Assembly: GCA_964415045.1 (NCBI GenBank)
Contig: CAYPZL010000127.1
Location: forward strand, 1 to 16,663
Source: CAYPZL01 sp964415045
GTDB lineage: Bacteria; Planctomycetota; Phycisphaerae; Sedimentisphaerales; Anaerobacaceae
DNA length: 16,663 nt
Reading direction: 5' to 3'
Below, piece by piece: positions 8,062 through 15,369 of the stretch. The position numbers and the translations under genes are program-made. The first letter of the stretch is position 1. Each line of letters opens with the position of its first letter. The notes under the pieces are model-generated. The model ran no database searches. It saw nothing but the letters and a program-made list of their open reading frames with translations, and was not told where the DNA came from.

Positions 8062-8697
8062 CTACGCGAGAAACTCTTCTTCCAATCGAAGGGTGTTTCG
8101 CAGCGAATCGGTTCTCAACCAGATCATCGCGGCGCCCAGAAGTACGGTTGCGATCATGGCCAGTGCCAGGGCGGCGCTCTGCCAGGTCGATTCAAAACTG
8201 AAGCTGGGCCGGTGCATGTCCGGGATGAAACGGGCGCTGAGGAAAACCATCGGCACGTCCAAAAAGGCAATGATGCCGAAAACCGCGCAGATTCGCGCCC
8301 GGCGACGCCGAGAGCCCGGCAGATTCACCCGGAGGACCAGGTAGACCACGTAGAGAAACCACAGAATGGCCGAGGTGATCAGCCGGGGGCTGGGCGTCCA
8401 CCAGACGTTCCATTCCGCCCGGGAGAAGATCATGCCGGTTGCGTTCAGTATGGTCGCATACACCAGGCCGACCTCCGCCGAGGCGACGGCGATCATATCC
8501 CAGATGTCCCTGCCGCCGGCAAGGTAGCCGATACCCGCCACGAGCAGGACGACGAAGCACAGCAGCGCGCAGATGGAGCTGGGCACGTGCGCGTAGAGGA
8601 TGTTGCGCTGCACGGGGACAATCTGTCCCGCGGTCAGCGCCATCCACGTCGAAGCCGTCAGCAGAAAGACAGCCAGAATGAAAAGCAGGCGTCTCAT
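8062..8697 (-). CDS. ccmC: haem exporter / haem-handling protein CcmC
   Basis: The product is 211 aa with about six transmembrane helices. CcmC belongs to the haem-handling (HHP) family and presents haem to CcmE at the periplasmic face of the inner membrane. Two conserved external haem-ligand histidines are visible: His37 in YAHVPSS and His162 in MHRPSFSF. The tryptophan-rich motif is present as EWNVWWTPSPRLITSAILW (residues ~95-113); it lacks the W-D pair of the classical WGxWWxWD form. The start is ATG at 8697 with GAGGAG upstream, 5 nt after the ccmB stop, and ccmD follows after 12 nt. An in-frame upward extension of the frame reaches into ccmB and is not part of the protein. Confidence 0.93.
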   Translation of the reverse strand: MRRLLFILAVFLLTASTWMALTAGQIVPVQRNILYAHVPSSICALLCFVVLLVAGIGYLAGGRDIWDMIAVASAEVGLVYATILNATGMIFSRAEWNVWWTPSPRLITSAILWFLYVVYLVLRVNLPGSRRRRARICAVFGIIAFLDVPMVFLSARFIPDMHRPSFSFESTWQSAALALAMIATVLLGAAMIWLRTDSLRNTLRLEEEFLA

Positions 8698-8702
8698 CCG
8701 TT

Positions 8703-9416
8703 CTACTCCTCTACGACAACCGCAAAAAGCAACCAGCAGGCCACGACGAATACGGCGTCGAAGGCCAGCATGTAGCCGGCGGCCGCCTTGAAGCTGCCGA
8801 CAAACGCCAGCGAGCCGGACCCGCCGACCTCCTCGGGCAGAGCTCCGAAGAGAACGAGCAAGGCAAACGTCGCCGGTACCATCAGCGGCATCAGGATTAC
8901 CAGGACAATAATACTCAGAAGCGAGCCGCGAGTTCGTGCCAGTTGGACGGCCGCGGAAAACAGTGTCCCCACGCTCGAGATTCCGATGTTGCCGAGCAGC
9001 AGGACGGCCAGCAAGTCCGGCCATCGGGCGCCGACGCTGAGGCGGAAGACGATGAGCACGACGGGGACGATGATGACCTCGAAGACGCACAGCACCACGA
9101 CGTTGACGCACAGCTTGGCCAGGTAGATCGTGCCCGGATCGCAGGGCGCCAGCAGGAGGCCGTCCATGCAGCCCTGGTGCTGCTCGGCGGCGAACGAGCG
9201 TTCCTGGGCCAGCAGGCCGCAAAAGAGGAAGGCGACCCACAATGCCGCCGCGCCCACCAGCGGCGCGGCGCCCGAGGCCGGCTCGGAAACCAGACGCAGG
9301 ATGTAGACGATCAGCATGCCCAGCACGACCATCGTTGGCAGAACCTGCCTGGCCCGAAGCTCGACGATGACATCCTTGACGAAGATGGCTTTCAGTGCGA
9401 CCCAGAACGATTCCAA
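8703..9416 (-). CDS. ccmB: haem exporter permease CcmB
   Basis: The product is 237 aa, an integral membrane protein with about six hydrophobic helices. It is recognised from the CcmB pattern: a short cytoplasmic N-terminus with KDVIVELRAR, then LLAQERSFAAEQHQG-type segment, PCDPGTIYLAKL, and a GNIGISSVGTLFSA motif. CcmB pairs with the ATPase CcmA to release holo-CcmE from CcmC/CcmD. The start is an unusual TTG at 9416, preceded by GAGGA about 9 nt upstream; no ATG or GTG in frame fits the family's N-terminus. The start overlaps the end of ccmA by 25 nt, suggesting translational coupling. It ends with TAG, 5 nt before ccmC. Confidence 0.92.
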   Translation of the reverse strand: MESFWVALKAIFVKDVIVELRARQVLPTMVVLGMLIVYILRLVSEPASGAAPLVGAAALWVAFLFCGLLAQERSFAAEQHQGCMDGLLLAPCDPGTIYLAKLCVNVVVLCVFEVIIVPVVLIVFRLSVGARWPDLLAVLLLGNIGISSVGTLFSAAVQLARTRGSLLSIIVLVILMPLMVPATFALLVLFGALPEEVGGSGSLAFVGSFKAAAGYMLAFDAVFVVACWLLFAVVVEE

Positions 9417-10122
9417 CTGTCATTCCTCGCATAGGACAAATAATCTTGTGCGAAACGATCGCAGTCGATGTCCGTCTTCATGGCATCCAGACGGAACCGG
9501 CCCGCGTCCAGAACAGCCACTCGTTGGCAGCACTCCAGGCCGAGCCGAACGTCGTGCGTCACTATCACGATGGCCCCGCCGTCGTCGGCGAATCTCCGGA
9601 AGAGGGAGACGAGAAGGGCGGTGGCCTCGTTATCCAGGCCGGTGAAAGGCTCGTCGGCGAGCAGGAGCCCGGGGCGGTGCAGCAGGGCGCGGGCGATGGC
9701 CAGCCGCTGGAGCAAGCCGCGGGAGAGAATGCCGGCTCGATCGTGCCGGAACGCCGCCAGGGCGGTGTCGTTGAGCAGCTCTTCCACGCGGGCGGCGGGC
9801 TTGCGCATCCCATGCAGAGCGGCCGCAAAAGCCAGATTCTCCCGGACGGTCAGCTCCGCATAAAAATCATGCTGGCGTGCGAGATCACCCCGAGCCGCCT
9901 CTTGTATCGTTCGCAGTCCTTGCGGACGTCGTAGCCGTCGAGCGCGAGCGACCCGTTGTCCGGGCGGAGCAGCCCGGCGATCACGCGTAACAACGTGCTC
10001 TTGCCCGCCCCGTTGGCGCCGCACAGGCACAGCGCCTGCCCGCCGTCCAAATCGAGATCGATATTGTTGAGGACTCTCCGTGCGGCAAATCTCTTGCTCA
10101 CGGAGCGTACACACAAAGTCAC
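9392..10122 (-). CDS. ccmA: haem exporter ATP-binding protein CcmA, interrupted by a frameshift
   Basis: This ABC ATPase gene is split between two frames. The first ~87 codons from GTG at 10122 (GGGAGG ribosome site upstream) encode RFAARRVLNNIDLDL and the Walker A GANGAGKST (residues 35-43), then hit a TGA at 9850-9852. The rest is read in the -1 frame: ELTVRENLAF, signature LSRGLLQRLAIARALL, Walker B LLLADEPFTGLD and switch VIVTHD. The frames meet at a T5 run on the coding strand (9862-9866 on the plus strand). One extra T, or a -1 slip on TTT, would give a normal 243-aa protein. The signature has GLL where GQ or GM is usual. The 3' end overlaps ccmB by 25 nt. The break may be a homopolymer sequencing error, a real mutation or recoding. 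Confidence 0.88.
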
Positions 10123-10182
10123 ACGCGTTGCCCTCCCTTTTTCCACGGTACCGCGCGACCGACGCCTGCCGGCGATACGAGC

Positions 10183-11178
10183 CTACCGATCACTCGGCGG
10201 CGCTGCCGGGCGCCGCAGTCTGAAGATTACCACGAGAAGCACCGCCCCGAACACCACCGCCAGGACCAGCCACGTTTGCGTATCCGACCTGTCGATCTCC
10301 ACTCCGGTAATCCGAAACGCAATCTTCTCGCCCGGTTTCAGGCCGTTTTGGTGAAAGTACTGAACCGAGGTCCCCTGCGCGTTGACCAAGCGGCCCTCGG
10401 GCTCGCCGAGACCCTCCAGCTTGCCTGGGGCGCCTTCCCAGAAGACGGTGAGATCCTCGGTCGGCAGGGTGATCTCCTTGACGATGTTTTGAGTTTTGCT
10501 GTCCAGGGGCAGCTTGTAGGAGAAGGTCAGATCGTATTGGCCGGGCGGGACCGCCAGGATATCGTAGAATCCACTTTCCGTCAGCACCAGCGCGCCCTGC
10601 TCGAGGTAGCCCGTGGCCGACAGCTCTGTGAAGCCCTCCGGCAGCATGACCTTCACAACGATCTGTCTGCCCCGGGCGTCCCGCTCGGAGCCCTTGATGG
10701 CCTTGTCGGAGGGATTCGTCAATTGCATGTATTCGCTGCACGTCAGCGCGGAGGCCGAGAGTGCAATTGTCACATGGTGCGTGCCGACCGACAGTTGCGA
10801 GGCGTCCTCTGAAACGTCGAATACCTGGACGCTGGCCGAGACGGCGTTCAACGAAGGCAGCAGCGCGACGGGCCGGCTCGTGAAGACCATGTTCTAATGT
10901 TTGACGCGGGCGACCGCACGCATATGCTGTCCCGTGGGCACGTCCTCGAGAACGCCGATTCCGTTGGCATCGATCTGCGTCTCGAAGGAACTGACGAGCT
11001 GTTCGTGTTGATACACCTGCACGACAAGCTCGTCGCCGGCCACCGGCGCTCCATCGGCGGTGCCGTGCACGACCTCGACCGTCAGCGTAGTGCCAGCGGG
11101 TGTCTCTGCCTCTGCGCCGGCGACCGCGCCGGCGACAAAGAGCATCGCCAGAATCGTTGTTATGCCGTAGTGCTTCAC
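10183..11178 (-). pseudogene. membrane-anchored secreted protein of the ccm operon, interrupted by an in-frame TAG
   Basis: A single open frame is broken only by TAG at 10894-10896 (codon 95 of 331). Upstream of it: a signal peptide (residues 1-24, ending GAEA) and a beta-rich segment (TLTVEVVHGT, GDELVVQVYQHE). Downstream: further beta-sandwich-like sequence (ASVQVFDVSED, YDLTFSYKLPLD) and one C-terminal transmembrane helix (WLVLAVVFGAVLLVVIF) with a basic tail. The layout resembles carboxypeptidase-regulatory-like or Ig-like extracytoplasmic proteins; no Cys pair or haem motif is present. A single C-to-T change from CAG (Gln) would create the TAG. The GTG start overlaps the stop of the preceding microprotein (GTGA). 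It sits between ccmF and ccmA, so a role in cytochrome maturation is plausible but unproven. I do not know a name for it. Confidence 0.7.
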
Positions 11179-11282
11179 GATCGTTTCCCCGCTTTATCCG
11201 GACGACCGCCACGTTTCCCGAGCAGGGGCCAAATCACGTACCCCACGCACACAGCCAGCAGAATCCACTTCAGATACGCCAT
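11175..11282 (-). CDS. 35-aa single-pass membrane microprotein in the ccm operon
   Basis: The ORF encodes one hydrophobic helix (YLKWILLAVCVGYVIWPLL) followed by a strongly basic tail (GKRGGRPDKAGKRS). Its ATG overlaps the stop of ccmF (TAATG) and its TGA overlaps the GTG start of the next gene (GTGA). It is therefore embedded between two genes by start/stop overlaps on both sides, which is good evidence for translation. Topology is like CcmD, but a separate CcmD-like ORF exists after ccmC. Function unknown; a CcmF-associated subunit is a reasonable inference. Confidence 0.7.
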   Translation of the reverse strand: MAYLKWILLAVCVGYVIWPLLGKRGGRPDKAGKRS

Positions 11283-13219
11283 TATCCCTGGACTCCCGCG
11301 ATCTGTGAAGCGCCGTGTCGGTTTGCCAGGAGGCCCGCGAGAACAAGCCCGGCTCCCAGCACCAGCAGCGTACTGCCGATCCAGATCCAGTTGATCAGCG
11401 GCTTGATCAGGACCGTCAGATTGATCAATTCTTTCGCCCGGTCCACCTCCGTCAGGGCGAGGTAGAGGTCGCGGGCCAGCGTGCGTCGAATGTCCACCTC
11501 GCTCGTACGCTTGCCCGATTGGTTGTAGAAGGCCAGAGACGGGGACAGCGTATCGAGCGGTTTCTCGTTCCTGTCGACCGCGATGCGGGCCGTGACCGCG
11601 GTGAAATTCGGCCCGTGGTTGGCCGAGAGGTCCTCGAAGGTCAATCCGTATCCGGCTACCGTCAGCCTCTCGCCGAGGTTGAGCGCCACTTGCTTCTTGA
11701 CGTCGAACCCGCCGGACCCGGCAATGCCCACGAAGGCCAGCAGTACGCCGACATGCACGACTCTGGCCCCGTACCAGCGCAAGCTCGGTCCGAAAGGCTG
11801 CGCGCCGCTCCGGCCTTTGCGGTGCCGGTAACGCTGCACCAGGTCCGCCCCTACGGCCAGCGCGACGAACGCACAGACCACCAGGTACGCAACCGCCAGC
11901 TTTCGCGCGCCTACCCAGATGACCATAGCGACAATCCCGGCGAACACCGCGCCCCAGGTGCGCCAATTCTTGTCGAAGCCCCGGCGCATGAGATGGGGAC
12001 AGATACCGAGCAGCAGCAGAAGCAGGAGCCCGCCGGGCGCGGTAATCCTGGTGAAGTACTCGCTCTTGAGACTGATCTTCCGGTCCGTCACGAGGCCGCT
12101 CAGGAAGGGAAACAACGTGCCGACGAGTATCACCAGCGCCAGCAGCACCATGAGCCAGTTGTTCAGTACGATGAACCTGACGCCCTTGCCCGGGGCCGTT
12201 GAAGCGGCCTTGCGGCGCAGAAGGCGGCGCAGAAACAGAAGGCCCGCCAGGACCCATATGTGAATCAGGAGCACCAGGAAAAGGATTCCCAATCCCGGTT
12301 CGGGAAAGGCGTGAACGCTCGAGACAAGTCCGTAGCGGGTCAAGAACGTGCCGAAAATGCAAAGGCTGAACGTCACCAGTGCCAGGACCATGAACCAGGA
12401 AGCGATCCTGGCGTGGGCCCGGTAGGTTCGTCCGCAGTGCAGCAGCGCCGTGGCGGTCAGCCAGGGCAACAGGGAGGAGTTCTCCACGGGGTCCCAGGCC
12501 CAGTAACCTCCCCAGCCCAGCTCCTCGTACGCCCACCACGCGCCCAGCCCGATCCCCACGGTCAGGAACGTCCAGGCCAGCAGCGAGACGTTGCGGACGC
12601 GCTCGAAGAGGGGCGGCACGGGACTCGAATCGCTGTGTCGCAGGCACCCAAACGTCCAGGCGAACGGAACGACGAGCGCGGCATAGCCCACGAAGAGAGT
12701 GGGCGGATGCAGCGCCATCGCCGGGTGTTGCAACAGGGGATTCAATCCCGCGCCGTCGTTCGGGGCGGTCGGCAGCAGGGCGAACGGATCTTTGTCGAAT
12801 AGCAGGACGAGAAAGAAGAATACCGCCACCAAGTTGGCCGCCGCCCGCGCATGGGCGCAGAAACGTTCGCGACCGGGCGCCGGCGTGGAGAAGACGAGCA
12901 CGACGAAGCCTGCTTGCAGCCACAGCCACAGCAGCAAAGATCCGGAAGCCCCCGCCCAGAACGCCGTCAACTTGTACATGAGCGGCAGGGCGCGCGAGGT
13001 GTGCTCGGCGACGTAGCCGACGGCGAACTCGCCGCGGACCAACAGAATCCACAAGGAAATCGCGGCCACCGTCAACGACAGGAAACCCGCAATGGTGGCG
13101 TTGCGGCCGCTGCGCCGCAGTTCGCTTCGGTTGCGCCAAAGTCCCAGGAGATCCACCAGGATGGCGTAGCTACTCAGGCAGAGGCCGAGCCGCAGGGCAA
13201 ATCGTCCCAGCTCCCACAT
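11282..13219 (-). CDS. ccmF: cytochrome c haem lyase subunit CcmF
   Basis: The product is 645 aa with about 14-15 transmembrane helices, the normal size for CcmF. The diagnostic tryptophan-rich motif GWGGYWAWDPVENSS lies at residues 235-249. Histidines expected to bind haem are at HPAMALHPPTLFVGY (His165, His171), SVHAF (His303) and VVHVGVLLAFVGIAGSG in the C-terminal half. A periplasmic domain precedes the last helix. CcmF takes haem from holo-CcmE and ligates it to CxxCH cysteines of apocytochromes. The ATG at 13219 lies 2 nt after the ccmE stop, and the gene ends in TAATG shared with the microprotein. No CcmG, CcmH or CcmI (thiol-reducing and apocytochrome-binding partners) is encoded in this window, so they must lie elsewhere. 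Confidence 0.95.
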   Translation of the reverse strand: MWELGRFALRLGLCLSSYAILVDLLGLWRNRSELRRSGRNATIAGFLSLTVAAISLWILLVRGEFAVGYVAEHTSRALPLMYKLTAFWAGASGSLLLWLWLQAGFVVLVFSTPAPGRERFCAHARAAANLVAVFFFLVLLFDKDPFALLPTAPNDGAGLNPLLQHPAMALHPPTLFVGYAALVVPFAWTFGCLRHSDSSPVPPLFERVRNVSLLAWTFLTVGIGLGAWWAYEELGWGGYWAWDPVENSSLLPWLTATALLHCGRTYRAHARIASWFMVLALVTFSLCIFGTFLTRYGLVSSVHAFPEPGLGILFLVLLIHIWVLAGLLFLRRLLRRKAASTAPGKGVRFIVLNNWLMVLLALVILVGTLFPFLSGLVTDRKISLKSEYFTRITAPGGLLLLLLLGICPHLMRRGFDKNWRTWGAVFAGIVAMVIWVGARKLAVAYLVVCAFVALAVGADLVQRYRHRKGRSGAQPFGPSLRWYGARVVHVGVLLAFVGIAGSGGFDVKKQVALNLGERLTVAGYGLTFEDLSANHGPNFTAVTARIAVDRNEKPLDTLSPSLAFYNQSGKRTSEVDIRRTLARDLYLALTEVDRAKELINLTVLIKPLINWIWIGSTLLVLGAGLVLAGLLANRHGASQIAGVQG

Positions 13220-13221
13220 GC

Positions 13222-13620
13222 CTATTTCACCTTCGCCTGATACTTTGACTCACATCGCGTCATCACGGTATCGGCCTGGAAGACGCCGGCCGGGGCCAGC
13301 CGACCCTCAACGACAACTTCCCTCCCTTCGGTGAAATTGTCCGGGACCGCGCCCTGGAATTGGACCGGCAGCTCTGTCTGGGTGCCGGCGAGGGTGAATT
13401 GGAGCAGCATCTTCTCGATATCCCGCGTCACACTGCCGGGTTTGACGGTGCCGGCCAGACGGAACGAGTACTCGTTGGCCGCCGCATCCGTCGTCGAGAA
13501 TTCATCGACGGAATAGTAGTAAGACCAGGAAGCCTGCATGGACTGGTACGCAAAGTAGGCAATGCCGCCGCCGATCACCACGACACCGACGGCAATTTTC
13601 ACAATCTTCGTCGTTTTCAT
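13222..13620 (-). CDS. ccmE: haem chaperone CcmE, Cys (CxxxY) type
   Basis: The product is 132 aa: a short N-terminus, one membrane anchor (IVKIAVGVVVIGGGIAYF) and a periplasmic OB-fold (YSFRLAGTVKPGSV, VQFQGAVPDNFTEGREVVVEGRL). The C-terminal haem-attachment site reads TRC123-ESKY127 rather than the classical HxxxY; Cys replaces the haem-binding His. CxxxY CcmE proteins are known from Desulfovibrio and archaea and attach haem through Cys. ATG at 13620 is chosen; an in-frame TTG at 13641 would add seven residues. It is the first gene of the ccm set, ending in TAG 2 nt before ccmF, and follows the multihaem cytochrome gene after a 96-nt gap with a hairpin. Confidence 0.92.
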   Translation of the reverse strand: MKTTKIVKIAVGVVVIGGGIAYFAYQSMQASWSYYYSVDEFSTTDAAANEYSFRLAGTVKPGSVTRDIEKMLLQFTLAGTQTELPVQFQGAVPDNFTEGREVVVEGRLAPAGVFQADTVMTRCESKYQAKVK

Positions 13621-13653
13621 GCTTCGATTCCGATCATGCAAATAGAACTATCG

Positions 13654-13684
13654 AAAAGGCCCTACCGGTGAAAAGGCACCGGTA
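13654..13684 (-). terminator. hairpin with short T-run between cytochrome gene and ccmE
   Basis: On the minus strand TACCGGTG-CCTTTT-CACCGGTA forms a perfect 8-bp stem with a 6-nt loop (13684-13663), followed by GGGCC and four T. It lies 33 nt after the cytochrome stop and 43 nt before the ccmE start. It could be a weak terminator or attenuator, or a processing/stabilising hairpin that lowers ccm expression relative to the cytochrome. The T-run is short and not adjacent to the stem, so full termination is doubtful. Confidence 0.5.
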
Positions 13685-13716
13685 CCTGCTGTTTCATGCC
13701 GTAGAGGCACACAATC

Positions 13717-15369
13717 TCAGTATTCCGCCGGAGAATGCGCCCGACCATGGCAGGTCAGGAAACACTGACCGCGGAATACCCCTGTGTCCTCAAACGCCAG
13801 CCGACCCGTATCGGGATCCGGCTGAACAATCGCCATGTCGAAGTTGATCAGGTGGCTGTTGTTCACGCTCATCCCCTGAGACGCACTGATCCCATGCGGG
13901 TCGTGACAAGCCGAGCACGGAATCTGCTCTTCCAGATGCTTGCTGTGAGCCGAAAAGCTCTCGTCACCCAAAATGCTGTTTCTACTGTGGCAGCGGTAGC
14001 ACAGTTCGTAGGAAAAGCTGCTCTCCGGTGTGAAATCTGACGTTTCGTACCGGAATGCCAGGAGATGCGGGTAAATGGACCCATGGGGCCCTTTTGCGTC
14101 CGAGGTGCTGTCGGAGCTGTGGCAATCCGTGCAGTAGATCAGCGTCGCCACGGTCATCGGCGGTTTCAAGCTGGGCACGTTGGGATTGACCCCGGGCGCG
14201 ACCACCGGATGGAACGACGGACCCGAGGGATCGAACTCCAGACGGGTGTTCGTCTGCGTGATCTGCCTCGTCAGGGCCGAGGGCGGACGATCGGGAGCGT
14301 CGCCGTGGCATTTGAAGCAAACCTCGTATTCGTACTGGGCGTTTCGCAGCATCGCGCCGCTGGCGGTCACCCCCGATACACCCTGCATCGAACCGGTGAT
14401 TAGCGGGGGTCGGGCCGAGGCGGCCCGGACCGCGTGCGGATTATGGCAATCGACGCACTCGACGTGCCTGGCGGCAGCCGTGGGGATCTCTCGGGGATCG
14501 TGCACGCCCTGGTATCGGAACACGTCATGCCGGCTCAATTTGAAGAGATCGGCCCGGATATTGGATTGGGCCACCGACCCGTCGTGACAGCTCAGGCAGT
14601 TGTCTTCGAGGCGGGGAAAGTGGAGCAGTCGTTCGTTGCCTCCGGCGGCATGGGGCCGGTGGCAGCTCTGGCATCCGGCGTCGGCCAGCGTGGCGTATTC
14701 GCCCTGTTGCAGATAGGAGTCCGTCGCGCCCGCCACCAGCACGTTGTTGCTCTCGTGGCTCGACGAGGTCCATCCCGTCAGATCGTGGCAGCTCGTGCAC
14801 ATTTGCGACCGCTGGTTGGACATCACCAGGAAATCGCCGTAGCTGTTGTCGTGAGGATCGTGGCAGGTGGTGCACTGCAGCTCGCCGGCGCGGTCGAGCT
14901 GGAGCGGGTCGGGCAGGGCCAAGGGCACCCGCACCTGGGAATCGCGTGCGGACAAGCCCGGCGAGTAAACGAAACTGATCGGATGATCGTCCGAGAGGTC
15001 CGTTCCCAGGTTGGCACTGCCGGGAGCGATGTAGGTACTTCCGGAGGCGCCGCCAGTGAGGGTTTCGGTCAGCGCCACGGTTCCGTCGTGGCAACTCAGG
15101 CACAGCTTGCTTGAGCCGGTGGGCTGGCCCACGTCCGCTTCCAGCGAGGAGCTCTGATAGATCCGGTACACGGCCGTAGAGAGTTTGCGGCTCCACAGGG
15201 GCGTTCCCGCCAGGGCCCCGTGCGGCGTATGGCAGAAACTGCACGTTCCACCGCCCGCGACGGCGGACAGATCGTGGGGTGTGCCTTCAATGGACCCCTG
15301 GGCAGCCGCGTTCCAGGCGGACACGCAGGCGACACCCACCATCAGCATTCTGGGCCACTGGCTCTTCAT
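13717..15369 (-). CDS. secreted dodecahaem c-type cytochrome (doubled CxxCH family)
   Basis: The product is 550 aa with a signal peptide (residues 1-24, ending AAAQ). Eleven CxxCH sites begin at Cys43, 90, 166, 191, 233, 258, 305, 351, 413, 457 and 485, plus a CX3CH (CFLTCH) at Cys536. Several are followed by the doubled-CxxCH signature (CHTPHG, CHDPHD, CHRPHA, CHNPHA, CHDPHG). The C-terminus GQCFLTCHGRAHSPAEY is of a kind common in large environmental multihaem cytochromes. It would act in the periplasm, at the outer membrane or outside the cell in electron transfer; partners are unknown. The start is ATG at 15369 with GGAGGAT 9 nt upstream. It overlaps the NHL lipoprotein stop (ATGA) and sits just upstream of the ccm genes. 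Long low-complexity linkers separate the haem clusters. Confidence 0.93.
   Translation of the reverse strand: MKSQWPRMLMVGVACVSAWNAAAQGSIEGTPHDLSAVAGGGTCSFCHTPHGALAGTPLWSRKLSTAVYRIYQSSSLEADVGQPTGSSKLCLSCHDGTVALTETLTGGASGSTYIAPGSANLGTDLSDDHPISFVYSPGLSARDSQVRVPLALPDPLQLDRAGELQCTTCHDPHDNSYGDFLVMSNQRSQMCTSCHDLTGWTSSSHESNNVLVAGATDSYLQQGEYATLADAGCQSCHRPHAAGGNERLLHFPRLEDNCLSCHDGSVAQSNIRADLFKLSRHDVFRYQGVHDPREIPTAAARHVECVDCHNPHAVRAASARPPLITGSMQGVSGVTASGAMLRNAQYEYEVCFKCHGDAPDRPPSALTRQITQTNTRLEFDPSGPSFHPVVAPGVNPNVPSLKPPMTVATLIYCTDCHSSDSTSDAKGPHGSIYPHLLAFRYETSDFTPESSFSYELCYRCHSRNSILGDESFSAHSKHLEEQIPCSACHDPHGISASQGMSVNNSHLINFDMAIVQPDPDTGRLAFEDTGVFRGQCFLTCHGRAHSPAEY

Noticed and set aside
8062..9432. 456-codon ORF as a single CcmB-CcmC-like fusion
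   Set aside because: Its first half is out of frame with ccmB; only the last 211 codons are CcmC, with their own ribosome binding site.
10894..10896. TAG reassigned to an amino acid in this organism
   Set aside because: TAG serves as the natural stop of ccmE, ccmB, ccmC and the interrupted gene itself, so a general reassignment is not supported.
11175..13139. 654-codon minus-strand ORF across ccmF
   Set aside because: It is an out-of-frame shadow of ccmF; only its last 35 codons, starting at the ATG overlapping the ccmF stop, form a real small protein.
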